From Myxococcus stipitatus (lineage in GTDB: Bacteria; Myxococcota; Myxococcia; Myxococcales; Myxococcaceae), in assembly GCF_021412625.1 (NCBI RefSeq), contig NZ_JAKCFI010000001.1, forward strand, positions 682,001 to 746,000: a DNA stretch of 64,000 nt, in the 5' to 3' direction. Each line of letters starts with the position of its first letter. The first letter of the stretch is position 1. Below, piece by piece: positions 33,172 to 43,387 of the stretch. Under the pieces are notes generated by a model. It did no database searches and was not told the DNA's origin. It worked only from the letters and a program-made list of their open reading frames with translations. The position numbers were made by a program, and so were the translations under genes.

Positions 33172-33828
33172 TCAGTGCACGCGGAACATGGCGGGGACGT
33201 GGACGTCGGAGCCGGCGTCGGGCTGGGCGGCGCGCTCGCTGTCGGTGAGGGGGCGCAGCGGCGTGTCGAGCCCCAGGGCCTTGCGCCGCGCCGCCTCCTT
33301 CTCCGCGGCCTGCTGGAGGGCGCGCGCGTTGGACTCCGCCGAGCGCTCCGGCGTGGGGCCCGCCAGGAGGAAGCCCACGGGCAGGCTCAGGAACAGCAGG
33401 CCGACGATGGCGAGCCAGCCCATGTCCTTCCACTCGAGGGGGCCGACGCGCTCCTTCACCACCGAGCCCTGGACCTGGAGGAACAGCTGTCCCTCCGACA
33501 GCCGCAGGGTGGAGCCCTCCGTCAGCTCCACCGAGGTCCGCCCGGCTTGTCGATGGACCTGCCCGTCGGGGACGGGGCCGTAGGCCGTGCCCTTCGACTT
33601 GTGCTCCACCTGGGCGTTGGGCGGCAGGTGGATGAGCCAACCTCGCGGTGTGCGCTCGGCGATGAGGAACGGCTCTTCGGGCAGCGTGAAACCGTAGAGC
33701 GGCAGGGTGGCCTTCTCGTCGGGCGCGGCGTGGATGCTCGTCTGCTCGACGCCGTAGCTCCACGCCTCGGCGAGGTTCTCGCCCCAGTACAGTTCGAAGT
33801 ACAGCCCACCAGCCACCTTGTTGCTCAT
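33172..33828 (-). CDS. Single-pass membrane protein of unknown function
   Basis: A 218-residue protein with a soluble N-terminal domain (about 1-125), one transmembrane helix (WLAIVGLLFLSLPVGFLLAG, about 130-150) and a charged C-terminal segment with a helix rich in Ala, Glu and Arg. The N-terminal part (FELYWGENL, LIAERTPRGWLIHLP, SVELTEGSTLRLSEGQLFLQV) is beta-rich with alternating strands and distantly resembles the FHA-like or AgmX-type front domains of myxobacterial motility and secretion proteins, without the FHA GR/SxxH signature. The ATG at 33828 is preferred over 33843; a TATGCT -10-like hexamer overlaps the latter. No function assigned. Confidence 0.7.
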   Translation of the reverse strand: MSNKVAGGLYFELYWGENLAEAWSYGVEQTSIHAAPDEKATLPLYGFTLPEEPFLIAERTPRGWLIHLPPNAQVEHKSKGTAYGPVPDGQVHRQAGRTSVELTEGSTLRLSEGQLFLQVQGSVVKERVGPLEWKDMGWLAIVGLLFLSLPVGFLLAGPTPERSAESNARALQQAAEKEAARRKALGLDTPLRPLTDSERAAQPDAGSDVHVPAMFRVH

Positions 33829-34176
33829 CGCGCGCGCAAGCATAAGCGTCCCGGGGGCTTTCGGCCCCTGCTTCGAACTCCCGGCGGTACAGGGTCGGCA
33901 CGAAACGTCCGCCCGGCGACCCGACACCCCGTGAGGCGGATGGGTTCCCGAGCAGGGCAGCGGGCTCGGGCCGCACAGGCACGCGTGGTTGCCTGCTCGG
34001 CGACGGAGCGAGTCATACGCGGATGTCTCGTCGGACCTGGGAGCCGGCCTGGTCCGAGGCTCGACGCGGTCGCGTCATCAGCGCGGCCCTGCCACGAGGC
34101 CAGGGGACACGCATGGGGCCGTGGGTCGAGGACGTACGCGAGACCGATGGCGCCGCCGCGTCTCAGCGGGATGTGG
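33829..34176. other. Intergenic region between two minus-strand genes
   Basis: A 348-nt GC-rich stretch without a supportable gene. On the minus strand TATGCT (33844-33839) is a possible -10 element for the membrane protein starting at 33828 and would give a nearly leaderless transcript. A small hairpin with GGGG/CCCC arms lies near 33852-33870. I see nothing else. Confidence 0.35.
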
Positions 34177-35754
34177 TCACGTCTGGACGGGACGCGAGGG
34201 TGGGCCGCCAGCCTGGGGCGCGGGGATGCCCGCATCGGAGGCTTGGGGCGACGTGGCTCCCGGGACGGGCGTCGTCGCTCCCGGAGGAGCGCCGGCGTCC
34301 GGGGACGCGCTCGTCGGAGGGGCGGGAGGCGTCGCGGGGGCTCGTGTCACGGGCCCCGCGTCCGGCGTCGTCTGGGGCAGCGTGCTCCCCGCATCCGGGC
34401 GAGGGCCTTCCGCGGCGCCCGCGTCCGCCGTGCCGACCACCGCCGTGCTCGTGGCGAGCGCGGGCTGCCTCGGGCCCGCATCCAGCGAGGCCGTCAACGC
34501 TGCCCCCGCGTCGGCGGCGGACGTGACGGGGAGGACTCCCGTGGCGGGGACCGCGATGGCTCCAGGCTGCGGAGGGCCACCGGAGACGGTCACCACCGAC
34601 GTGCCCGCGTCTGATGCCACCAGGGTGACTCCTGCGTCCGGGCGCGCCGCCGCCTCCAGCGCCGTCGTCGTCACGGCGGGGGAGGGCGTGGCGGTCGCGA
34701 CGGCGGGCGAGGCTCCCCACAGGAACCGCTCGGGGAGCGCCCCGCGGATCTCCCGCGCAGCGATGAAGACGACACCCGCGGAGATGGCGAGGAACCCCAG
34801 CGTCTGGGCCACCGTCTCCACGCGCGGAGGGAGTCGCCGCCCGCTCGCGGCCTCCACCAGCAACAGCAGGACCCGCCCACCATCGAGTCCGGGGACCGGC
34901 AGCAGCGTCAACAGCGCCAGCGCCAGGGACGCGGCCACCAGCGCGCGGAGGACCGAGTCGGCCCCTGACGAAATCGCGTCCGAGGACTCCTGCCGCACGA
35001 GCGCGCCGGGGCCCGCGGCGGCGCCAGGGCGCGACTCCCCGTTCACGACGCGCACGAAGAAGGCCACGCCCTCCGACGCGAGCTTCGTCGTGTGCGTGAA
35101 GGCGTGTCCCAGCGCCTCGCCCGGCGCGTGCGCGCGGTAGACGTATTGCTGACTCACGCCGATGCGCCCCTCGCCGCGTTCGTCCGGTCGGGGGCGCACC
35201 GTCACCGTGCGCGTCTCGCCGTGCCGGTCCACCTTCAGCTCGAGCGACTTGCCCACGCCCACCGCCACCCGCTCCACGAACTCGGACCAGTTGCGCGGCG
35301 CCTGGCCGTCCACCGTTTGGATGCGGTCTCCCGGCAGCAGCTGGGCCCGCGCCGCCTCCGAACCGGGCGTCACGGTGCCCACCGTCATCGGCACCACCAC
35401 GTGCGTGCCCGACGTGTACAGCGCGAAGAGGATGCCCAGCGCGACCAGGTAGTTGGTCAGCGGCCCCGCCAGGATGATGACGATGCGCCGCAGCGGGCCC
35501 AGCGCGCGGAAGCTCGCGGACTCCGCCGCGTCCGCGCGGTGCGGATTCATGCCCTGCAGGTGCGCGGTGCCTCCGAGCGGCACCGCCCCCACGACGAACT
35601 GTGTCCCCCACAGCCGGAAGGACATCAACGGAGGCCCGAACCCGAAGACGAAGCGAGGCACGCGCACGCCCAGCAGTCGGGCGGCGACGAGGTGCCCCAG
35701 CTCGTGCAGGGCCAGCAGGACTCCCAGGGCGAGCAGGACGAGCGCGTATTGCAT
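34177..35754 (-). CDS. Site-2 protease (RseP/M50 family) with one PDZ domain and a low-complexity tail
   Basis: A 525-residue M50 intramembrane protease. HELGHLVAARLLG lies in TM1 (zinc ligands and catalytic Glu near residue 18-22), one PDZ domain occupies about 120-200 (AQLLPGDRIQTVDGQAPRN), and TLLPVPGLDGGRV near 290 carries the third-helix Asp ligand. The protease core ends at about 355. It continues with about 170 residues of Pro/Ala/Thr/Ser low complexity containing nine copies of the tripeptide DAG. This paralogue of rseP (24930) has fewer PDZ domains. It lies 12 nt after the NUDIX gene and is probably co-transcribed with it. Substrate unknown. Confidence 0.92.
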   Translation of the reverse strand: MQYALVLLALGVLLALHELGHLVAARLLGVRVPRFVFGFGPPLMSFRLWGTQFVVGAVPLGGTAHLQGMNPHRADAAESASFRALGPLRRIVIILAGPLTNYLVALGILFALYTSGTHVVVPMTVGTVTPGSEAARAQLLPGDRIQTVDGQAPRNWSEFVERVAVGVGKSLELKVDRHGETRTVTVRPRPDERGEGRIGVSQQYVYRAHAPGEALGHAFTHTTKLASEGVAFFVRVVNGESRPGAAAGPGALVRQESSDAISSGADSVLRALVAASLALALLTLLPVPGLDGGRVLLLLVEAASGRRLPPRVETVAQTLGFLAISAGVVFIAAREIRGALPERFLWGASPAVATATPSPAVTTTALEAAARPDAGVTLVASDAGTSVVTVSGGPPQPGAIAVPATGVLPVTSAADAGAALTASLDAGPRQPALATSTAVVGTADAGAAEGPRPDAGSTLPQTTPDAGPVTRAPATPPAPPTSASPDAGAPPGATTPVPGATSPQASDAGIPAPQAGGPPSRPVQT

Positions 35755-35766
35755 CCGGCCCCGCGC

Positions 35767-36189
35767 CTACAGCTTCCGCCGCTGACCCGTCCGCTTGTAG
35801 GTCAGGTAGTCGGAGAGGATGGTGCCGTGGTCGAAGCACAGGTCCCCGGGCAGCGCGTCCAGCGCGAACATGCGCGCCTCCGCCGCGTCATCCGAACCCT
35901 GGGGCTCTCCCGCCGCCGTGCCGATGTACACCGTCGACAGCGTGTGCTGGCGCGGATCCCGCTTCGGGTCCGAGTACGTGAAGAACTGCTCCACCAGCTT
36001 CACGTCCAGCCCCGTCTCCTCCTTGACCTCGCGGATGGCGGCGGCGTCCAGCGGCTCGCCCTCGTCCACGAAGCCGCCCGGCAGCGCCCACCCGACGGGC
36101 GGGTTCGCGCGGCGGATGAGGACGATGCGTTCACCCGGCAGCTCGATGATGCAGTCGACGGTGGGCTTGGGGTTGCGGTATTCGGGCAT
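35767..36189 (-). CDS. NUDIX hydrolase
   Basis: A 140-residue protein with a complete Nudix box ([24 protein letters not shown], described by its key residues G..E......REVKEETG) at about 38-60, so the metal-binding Glu residues are intact. The short N-terminus ([11 protein letters not shown]) and the [11 protein letters not shown] strand resemble ADP-ribose pyrophosphatase or 8-oxo-dGTPase-like housecleaning enzymes. The ATG at 36189 is the first start near the core; the open frame upstream overlaps the divergent lipoprotein. It is divergent from the lipoprotein at 36248, with a 58-nt gap. Confidence 0.93.
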   Translation of the reverse strand: MPEYRNPKPTVDCIIELPGERIVLIRRANPPVGWALPGGFVDEGEPLDAAAIREVKEETGLDVKLVEQFFTYSDPKRDPRQHTLSTVYIGTAAGEPQGSDDAAEARMFALDALPGDLCFDHGTILSDYLTYKRTGQRRKL

Positions 36190-36247
36190 GCCCCCCAGTC
36201 TACCCTCCACCGCGACGAGCGCACTGCACTCGATTCGTCCGTGGGGT

Positions 36248-36739
36248 ATGGTGCGCGCCGTGTCCACTCCGAGACGCTTCCATCTCCTCGTGCCCGCGCT
36301 GCTCGTGAGCGCCATGGCGGGCTGCCTGCCCTTCGACCAGGACGGAGGGGACTACGTCTTCACCCCGGTCGAGGTGTTTCGCGACGAGTGTGGCCTCTAC
36401 GAGGCCAACAAGGACGCCTTCACCGGCACCCTCCAGGTCACCGGGCGCGTCGTCCGCCTGGACTTCGGCCTGCTGGACCTGCAGCTCATCGGCTACTTCC
36501 TCGCGGAGGGGGACGACTTCTCGCTCGACGGCACCATCATCAACGCCGCCGCGGACGTCCGCGGCGAATCGTGCCTGCTCGACGAGGTGAGCATCCACAT
36601 GGACGCCACGACGCAGTGTCAGACGCACTTCGACGGCGTGCTGCGGGTGCGCTACGCCACGGAGCTGCGGCCGGCCGAGTGCGGCTGCGAGCTGTGGATG
36701 CGTTACGAAGCGGTCAAGGGCGGGCAGCGCTGCGACTGA
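36248..36739 (+). CDS. Putative lipoprotein of unknown function
   Basis: A 163-residue product with a lipoprotein signal: basic start (STPRRFH), hydrophobic core and AMAGC lipobox with Cys at about 26. The mature domain has six more Cys residues, including a CGC pair near the end, suggesting disulfides, and amphipathic strands such as [24 protein letters not shown] recognise no family. GTG codons at 36251 and 36260 are alternative starts. It is divergent from the NUDIX gene and lies 78 nt upstream of acs. Confidence 0.78.
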   Translation: MVRAVSTPRRFHLLVPALLVSAMAGCLPFDQDGGDYVFTPVEVFRDECGLYEANKDAFTGTLQVTGRVVRLDFGLLDLQLIGYFLAEGDDFSLDGTIINAAADVRGESCLLDEVSIHMDATTQCQTHFDGVLRVRYATELRPAECGCELWMRYEAVKGGQRCD

Positions 36740-36755
36740 GTCCGGCGGAGTTCGC

Positions 36756-36784
36756 TTGAGCCCCGCCGCGCGGGTTCCTAGAAC
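36756..36784 (+). promoter_or_regulatory. Candidate sigma-70-type promoter of acs
   Basis: TTGAGC (36756-36761) and TAGAAC (36779-36784) are separated by 17 nt; each matches the consensus at four of six positions. RNA would start about 27 nt before the ATG at 36818, which is preceded by GGAGGAG. Confidence 0.5.
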
Positions 36785-36817
36785 AGAGGGGTCGTCACCC
36801 ACTCTGCGGAGGAGCCC

Positions 36818-38773
<1,956 letters not shown>

Positions 38774-38790
38774 CCCGCCCCCCCTCGGCA

Positions 38791-38822
38791 GGAGCGGAGC
38801 GCCCCGCCTGGGCCTCCGCTCC
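38791..38822 (+). terminator. Perfect hairpin after acs
   Basis: Arms GGAGCGGAG (38791-38799) and CTCCGCTCC (38814-38822) are exact reverse complements with a 14-nt loop, 18 nt after the acs stop. No U-tract follows, so termination efficiency is uncertain; it may act as a 3'-end stabiliser. Confidence 0.5.
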
Positions 38823-38954
38823 CACGCGCGGTCGACGCCGTGGATAGGACACCCTCATCGAATCAATCAGGTTGTATTCGCCATGGTGTTTCACTCGAGG
38901 TGAGGCACCCTGTCAGGTCGCAATAATCGGAAACATCTGAACAATTCGGGGCGA

Positions 38955-38984
38955 TTGACACTGGAAAGATGCAAGAGCATTAAA
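38955..38984 (+). promoter_or_regulatory. Promoter of the alpha-oxoamine synthase gene
   Basis: A perfect -35 hexamer TTGACA (38955-38960) is followed 17-18 nt later by CATTAA/ATTAAA. The surrounding 38860-39000 stretch is unusually AT-rich for this genome. The start codon at 39055 would follow a leader of about 60 nt. Confidence 0.5.
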
Positions 38985-39054
38985 GGCGCGCTCTCCCCCC
39001 AGAGCGCGATGCTCCTGTAATTCCAGCGTCGCTCCTCCCCCCTCGGATGAGTCC

Positions 39055-40416
39055 ATGAATCTCCGCGACCAGCTCGATTCGCCTCTGTTCACGCATTTCA
39101 TCGCCAACTACACACACCCCACGGGACCAGACCTGTTGGGTCGTACGGAGCCGTTCTTCCAATGGCAGGAGGCGCGGCGGCAGACGGGGTTGTGGCCGTA
39201 TTCACGCAGCCTGGAGAGCCCGCCCACCGCGGAGTGCGCGGTGGTGAGCGAGACGGGCGTCGCGCGGCAGGGCATCAACTTCGGCTCGCAGGACTATCTG
39301 GCGTTGTCCACGCACCCGGCGGTGGTGGAGGCGGCGCACCGGGCCATCCGCGACTTCGGCCTGCACAGCGCGGGGTCGGGCATGTTCGGCGGCAACACGC
39401 CGCCGTCCCTCCAACTGGAGGAGGCGCTGGCCGAGCACCTGGAGATGCCGTACGTGGCGCTGTTCGCCACCGGGTGGGGCGCGGGCTTCGGCGCCATCGC
39501 CGGGCTGGTGCGTCCGGAGGACCACGTGGTGCTGGACGCGTTGGCGCACGCCAGCCTCCAGCAGGGCGCGATGGCGGCCACGCAGAAGGTGAGCCGCGTG
39601 CCCCACCTCAGCAACCGGGCCATGCGCCGCAAGCTCCAGGAGCTGCGCGCCCATGACACGTCCAACGGCATCCTCGTGGTCACCGAGGGCTTGTTCTCCA
39701 TGGACTCGGACGTCCCCCGCATCGAGGAGCTCCAGCGGCTGTGCCACGAGTTCGGCGCGACGCTGCTGGTGGACGTGGCGCATGACCTGGGCGCGCTGGG
39801 CCCCCGGGGGACGGGCAGCCTGGGCGCGCAGGGCATGCTGGGCAAGGTGGACCTGGTGGTGGGCTCCTTCTCCAAGACGTTCTCGTCCAACGGCGGCTTC
39901 GTGGCGACGCGCTCGGCGGCGGTGCGCCAGTTCGTGCGCGTCATGGGCGGGCCGCACATCTTCTCCAACGCCATCCTCCCGGTGCAGGCGGCGGCGGCGC
40001 TGGAGTCGCTGCGCGTCGTCCGTTCGGAGGAGGGCGACGTGCTGCGCGCCCGGGCCCTGGAGAACATCGTGGCGTTGCGGGACGCGTTCGCCGGGCGCGG
40101 CGTGAAGTGTCTGGGCGAGCCCTCCAACGTGGTACCCGTACCCCTGGGCGACCCGAAGCTGGCGCGCATCGCGTCCAAGCTCGTGTTCGAGCGCGGCGTG
40201 TTCCCCAACCTCGTCGAATACCCCGCGGTGCGCCTGCGCGAGTCGCGCTTCCGCATGCAGGTGATGTCGTCGCACACCGTCGCGCAGATGAAGCACGGCG
40301 CCCAGGTGGTGCTCGACGCCATGGACGAGGCCCGGCGCATGCTGGAGGCGTGCGAGCCGGGGCAGGTGTCGGCGCTGTCGGGCCCGGCGGGCGCGCGCGA
40401 GCAGGCGGACGTCTGA
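39055..40416 (+). CDS. PLP-dependent alpha-oxoamine synthase (BioF/SPT-like)
   Basis: A 453-residue fold-type I PLP enzyme of the group that condenses an amino acid with an acyl-CoA (8-amino-7-oxononanoate, aminobutyrate-CoA ligase, serine palmitoyl- and CqsA-type synthases). Signatures: GINFGSQDYLALSTHP, HSAGSGMFGGN, DALAHASLQQGA, VTEGLFSMDSD, LLVDVAHDLGALG and the PLP-Lys motif GSFSKTFSSNGGF near residue 280. An N-terminal extension of about 75 residues (LDSPLFTHFIAN...PFFQWQEARRQ) exceeds classical BioF. No biotin, heme or sphingolipid genes flank it, so the product cannot be assigned. It has a strong own promoter. The last about 20 residues are Gly/Ala-rich. Confidence 0.9.
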   Translation: MNLRDQLDSPLFTHFIANYTHPTGPDLLGRTEPFFQWQEARRQTGLWPYSRSLESPPTAECAVVSETGVARQGINFGSQDYLALSTHPAVVEAAHRAIRDFGLHSAGSGMFGGNTPPSLQLEEALAEHLEMPYVALFATGWGAGFGAIAGLVRPEDHVVLDALAHASLQQGAMAATQKVSRVPHLSNRAMRRKLQELRAHDTSNGILVVTEGLFSMDSDVPRIEELQRLCHEFGATLLVDVAHDLGALGPRGTGSLGAQGMLGKVDLVVGSFSKTFSSNGGFVATRSAAVRQFVRVMGGPHIFSNAILPVQAAAALESLRVVRSEEGDVLRARALENIVALRDAFAGRGVKCLGEPSNVVPVPLGDPKLARIASKLVFERGVFPNLVEYPAVRLRESRFRMQVMSSHTVAQMKHGAQVVLDAMDEARRMLEACEPGQVSALSGPAGAREQADV

Positions 40417-40480
40417 GGCTCGCGGCGTCAGGGCCGGCTCGGGCGCTCGCGCGCGGGCCGGCCCGGCCTCGGCGGGCGGG

Positions 40481-41110
40481 TCAGGTGTCGTCGCGGCTCG
40501 GGTCGCGCAGGTGGGTGATGTCGCCCCACGTCACCAGCCGGAAGCCGCCGTCGTGGTAGTCGAACTGGTTCCAGCACGCGTTGAGCACGGAGAAGGCGCG
40601 CGGCGTGCCAGGGGGAATCCCCAGGCTGTGCCGGAAGAAGCTGCTGAGCACGCCGCCGTGGGTGACGACGACCACCCGCTCCCCGGCGTGACGCGCGCCC
40701 AGCTCCGCCAGGCACTCCACCGCGTGCCCCAACCGCTGGAGCGCGCTCTCGCCACCGGGGACGACGAAGTCGGGCGCGTTGGTCGCGTACGCGGCGAAGA
40801 CCTCCGGGTGCCGTTCCTGGGCCTGCTCGCGGGTGAGGCCCTCGAGGATGCCCAGGCCGCGCTCCCGCAGGCGCGTGTCCGCGCGCACCGCGTGGCCCGT
40901 GCGCCCCGCGATGCGCCGGGCCGTCTCCAGGGCGCGGCCCAGGTCGCTGCTGTACAGCGCGTCGAAGGGCAGCTCGCGCAGCCGCGCGGCGAGCGCGTCC
41001 GCCTGCCGCAGGCCCTCGGTGCTCAGCGGGCTGTCCAGATGGCCCTGGAGCCGGCCCAGGGCGTTCCATTCGGTCTCTCCATGCCGGAGCAGGATGAGCT
41101 CGGTCTTCAT
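40481..41110 (-). CDS. Histidine phosphatase (phosphoglycerate-mutase-like)
   Basis: A 209-residue protein with the catalytic RHG motif LILLRHGETEWNALGRLQGH at residues 5-24, the YSSDLGRALETARRIA region, a Glu in RERGLGILEGL and the second catalytic His in VVVVTHGGVLSSFF. This matches the GpmB/CobC-like branch of the family. The substrate is not predictable; no cobalamin genes are nearby. It is last in a three-gene minus-strand group after rnhB and a DUF2325-like gene (gap 54 nt). Confidence 0.93.
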   Translation of the reverse strand: MKTELILLRHGETEWNALGRLQGHLDSPLSTEGLRQADALAARLRELPFDALYSSDLGRALETARRIAGRTGHAVRADTRLRERGLGILEGLTREQAQERHPEVFAAYATNAPDFVVPGGESALQRLGHAVECLAELGARHAGERVVVVTHGGVLSSFFRHSLGIPPGTPRAFSVLNACWNQFDYHDGGFRLVTWGDITHLRDPSRDDT

Positions 41111-41164
41111 GGGCGGCAGCGTGACCGGCCCGCCCCCGTGGGGGCAAGGCCGGCGTGCCTGGCC

Positions 41165-41800
41165 TCAGTGCGCCCGTTCGATGTGCGTCATGCCCTCTTC
41201 GAGGAGGGCGGCGACGCCGCGGCGCACGACGTGGACGACCTTGTGGCTGTAGGCCGGCCCGCCGTGCGTGTAGTGGCCGCTCACCTTGTGGTGCAGCTCC
41301 GTGGCGCCCCACACCAGGACGAGGTCCGCCCACTCCAGGTCGCTGCGAGCGCGGTCGGACGTGCGCCGCTCGGTGCCGTCCACCATGCGCAGGTCGATGT
41401 GGTGCCCCAGCTTGGCCTCCAGCTCCTCGCGCACCGCGGGCGAGCCTCCCACCACCACCACCCGGCGCACGCCGTGGCGCTGGCAGCTCTCCACGAAGGC
41501 CACCTCCGCGCGGTGGTTCGCGGAGCCGCCGCAGGCCGCGCAGTGGCTGCGCGGCTCCACCCGCAGCGGCTCGCGGCCCGTGGCCCGCGCCGTCTTGAGG
41601 CACGCGCCGTCCGCGCACACGGGGAAGAAGCGCTGGGCGAGCAGCTGCGCCGCCTTCTCCAGCTTCGGGTCGCTCATCCGCGCCTTGCCGGGACGGGTGA
41701 GCCCCGCCTCCTCCAGCACGGCGCGGGCGCGCTGCCGCGAGTCGTCCAGGGTGATGCCTCGCTCGGCCAGCCAGCCGTCGATGTCTCGGTCCGTGCTCAC
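41165..41800 (-). CDS. Cys-containing protein with DUF2325-like C-terminal domain
   Basis: A 211-residue protein. The N-terminal half includes [15 protein letters not shown] and [10 protein letters not shown], a possible metal-binding pair of Cys groups. The C-terminal half (about 110-195) fits the DUF2325 pattern: [15 protein letters not shown], then [24 protein letters not shown]2325 proteins are small, sometimes linked to redox or nucleic-acid genes, with unknown function. The GTG start at 41800 overlaps the rnhB stop (GTGA), so it is probably translated together with RNase HII. Confidence 0.82.
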   Translation of the reverse strand: MSTDRDIDGWLAERGITLDDSRQRARAVLEEAGLTRPGKARMSDPKLEKAAQLLAQRFFPVCADGACLKTARATGREPLRVEPRSHCAACGGSANHRAEVAFVESCQRHGVRRVVVVGGSPAVREELEAKLGHHIDLRMVDGTERRTSDRARSDLEWADLVLVWGATELHHKVSGHYTHGGPAYSHKVVHVVRRGVAALLEEGMTHIERAH

Positions 41801-42678
41801 AGGATGTCCTTCTTCGCGGATGGTTCGGCGGGGAACAGCTCCGCCTGCACGGGAGGGGAGGACTCCGGGGCCACCAGCCCGAGCGCCTCGCGCACCGGGC
41901 CGAAGCTGCGCCGGTGGATGGGCAGCACGCCCTTCTCACGCAGCGCCTGGACGTGCCGGGCCGTGGGATAGCCCTTGTGCTCCGCCAGCCCGTAGCCGGG
42001 ATAGGTCGCGTCCAGTTCGGCCATCAGCGCGTCGCGCGTCGTCTTGGCCAGGATGGACGCCGCGGCGATGCTCATGGAGAGCGAGTCGCCCTTGATGATT
42101 CCCCGCTGGGGCGCCGGACACTCCGGAATCCTCCGCGCGTCCACCAGCACGTAGTCCGGCGTCAGCCCCAGCCCCTCCACCGCCCGGCGCATGGCCAGAA
42201 GGCCCGCGTGGTAGATGTTGAGCCGGTCGATCTCCTCCACCTCCGCGCGCCCCACCGCCCACGCCACCGCGCCCTGTTTGATCGCGACGGCCAGCTCCTC
42301 GCGCTTGCGCGCGTCGAGCACCTTCTTCGAATCATCCAGGCCCTTGAGCCGGAAGCCCTGGGGCAGCACCGCCGCGGCGGCCACCACCGGCCCGGCCAGC
42401 GGCGCCATGCCCGCCTCGTCCACCCCCGCCACGTGCGTCATCCCCTGCGCCCACAGCTCCGACTCGAAGCGCAGGAGGTGGCGCAGCCGCTGGCCCTCGG
42501 AGCGGTTGCGCTCCTGGCGCGCGCGGATGCGCCGGGCGAGCTGCTGGGCGCCACGCCGCGGGTCGGCCTCGAGCGCTTCCAACAGCCCGGCCGGGACGGG
42601 GTGCGCCTGGGTGACGAAGCGCTCGGTCAGCTCCCCGAGCGCGCACTGGAGCCAATGTTCCCAGCTATCGGTGGACAT
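41797..42678 (-). CDS. rnhB: Ribonuclease HII with altered GRG motif
   Basis: Removes RNA from RNA-DNA hybrids and misincorporated ribonucleotides. The 293-residue protein has an extra helical N-terminus of about 80 residues before the catalytic core: [18 protein letters not shown] (Asp87, Glu88), [41 protein letters not shown] and the [11 protein letters not shown] end. The GRG that normally follows DEV/A and reads the RNA-DNA junction is GMA here (90-92), so substrate choice may differ. Length exceeds the usual 200-260 residues. It is first in a group with a DUF2325-like and a phosphatase gene. Confidence 0.92.
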   Translation of the reverse strand: MSTDSWEHWLQCALGELTERFVTQAHPVPAGLLEALEADPRRGAQQLARRIRARQERNRSEGQRLRHLLRFESELWAQGMTHVAGVDEAGMAPLAGPVVAAAAVLPQGFRLKGLDDSKKVLDARKREELAVAIKQGAVAWAVGRAEVEEIDRLNIYHAGLLAMRRAVEGLGLTPDYVLVDARRIPECPAPQRGIIKGDSLSMSIAAASILAKTTRDALMAELDATYPGYGLAEHKGYPTARHVQALREKGVLPIHRRSFGPVREALGLVAPESSPPVQAELFPAEPSAKKDIL

Positions 42679-42958
42679 GCTGGCGGACCCGAGGACCTAC
42701 CGGAACGGTAGAGCGAGGGGCACTCCCCGAAGGGGGAACGCCACGCCAACCCCGACACGTCCCCATCGCCGTACACATGGGAGCGCTCGACAGGTGGCCG
42801 GCTCCGGTGACGGAAAGGGACGGGAACGGGACGGGCGGGCAGGTCGCGCGCATGCCTCAAGCCGTATCGCAGGCGATGCCCCGAGCACAACCTCCCTGGT
42901 GCCCCTTCCGACCTGAATTCCACGTCAAGTCAGGAAAAATCGAGCAGTTCCGAGCGGC

Positions 42959-43345
42959 TCAGGGGCTCAGCTCGAGCCGGAGCTCGGCCGGTTCGGGTGT
43001 GCAGTTACAGCTGTCACACACCCACTCGACGCGGACGGCGGGGGAGACCTTGGTGCCGGCGGTGGCGACGACGCGCACCGGGCTGGGGGCGAGCGTCTCG
43101 TTGATGGCGGTGGTGACGCCCTGGTCGTCTGTGACGCCGGAGATGCTGACGTCCGTCTTCAGGTTGGTGGCGGTGACGGTGGCGCCGCGCACGCGCGCGC
43201 CGTCTGCGGACACCACCTCCACGTGCACCGCCATCAGCTCCGCTTCGCAGTCGTCGAGGCCGCGCTCCCCGCGAGGAGCGTCGTCACAGCCGGCCACCAG
43301 CCCGATTCCGATGAGAGCCGCCCACCACCACCGCGCCCGAATCAT
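42959..43345 (-). CDS. Putative lipoprotein with Ig/carboxypeptidase-like domain
   Basis: A 128-residue protein with a lipoprotein signal (WWWAALIGIGLVAGC, Cys at about 20). The mature part resembles a small beta-sandwich of the carboxypeptidase regulatory-like type (VHVEVVSADGARVRGATVTA, VSISGVTDDQGVTTAI) and ends with a Cys cluster (VCDSCNC). It is 42 nt after the TPR membrane-protein gene and may be the last gene of a minus-strand operon that begins with the RsmB-like gene. Function unknown. Confidence 0.8.
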   Translation of the reverse strand: MIRARWWWAALIGIGLVAGCDDAPRGERGLDDCEAELMAVHVEVVSADGARVRGATVTATNLKTDVSISGVTDDQGVTTAINETLAPSPVRVVATAGTKVSPAVRVEWVCDSCNCTPEPAELRLELSP

Positions 43346-43387
43346 GCGGAGAAAATGAGGACGAGACGTCCGCGCGGCAATGCCTGC

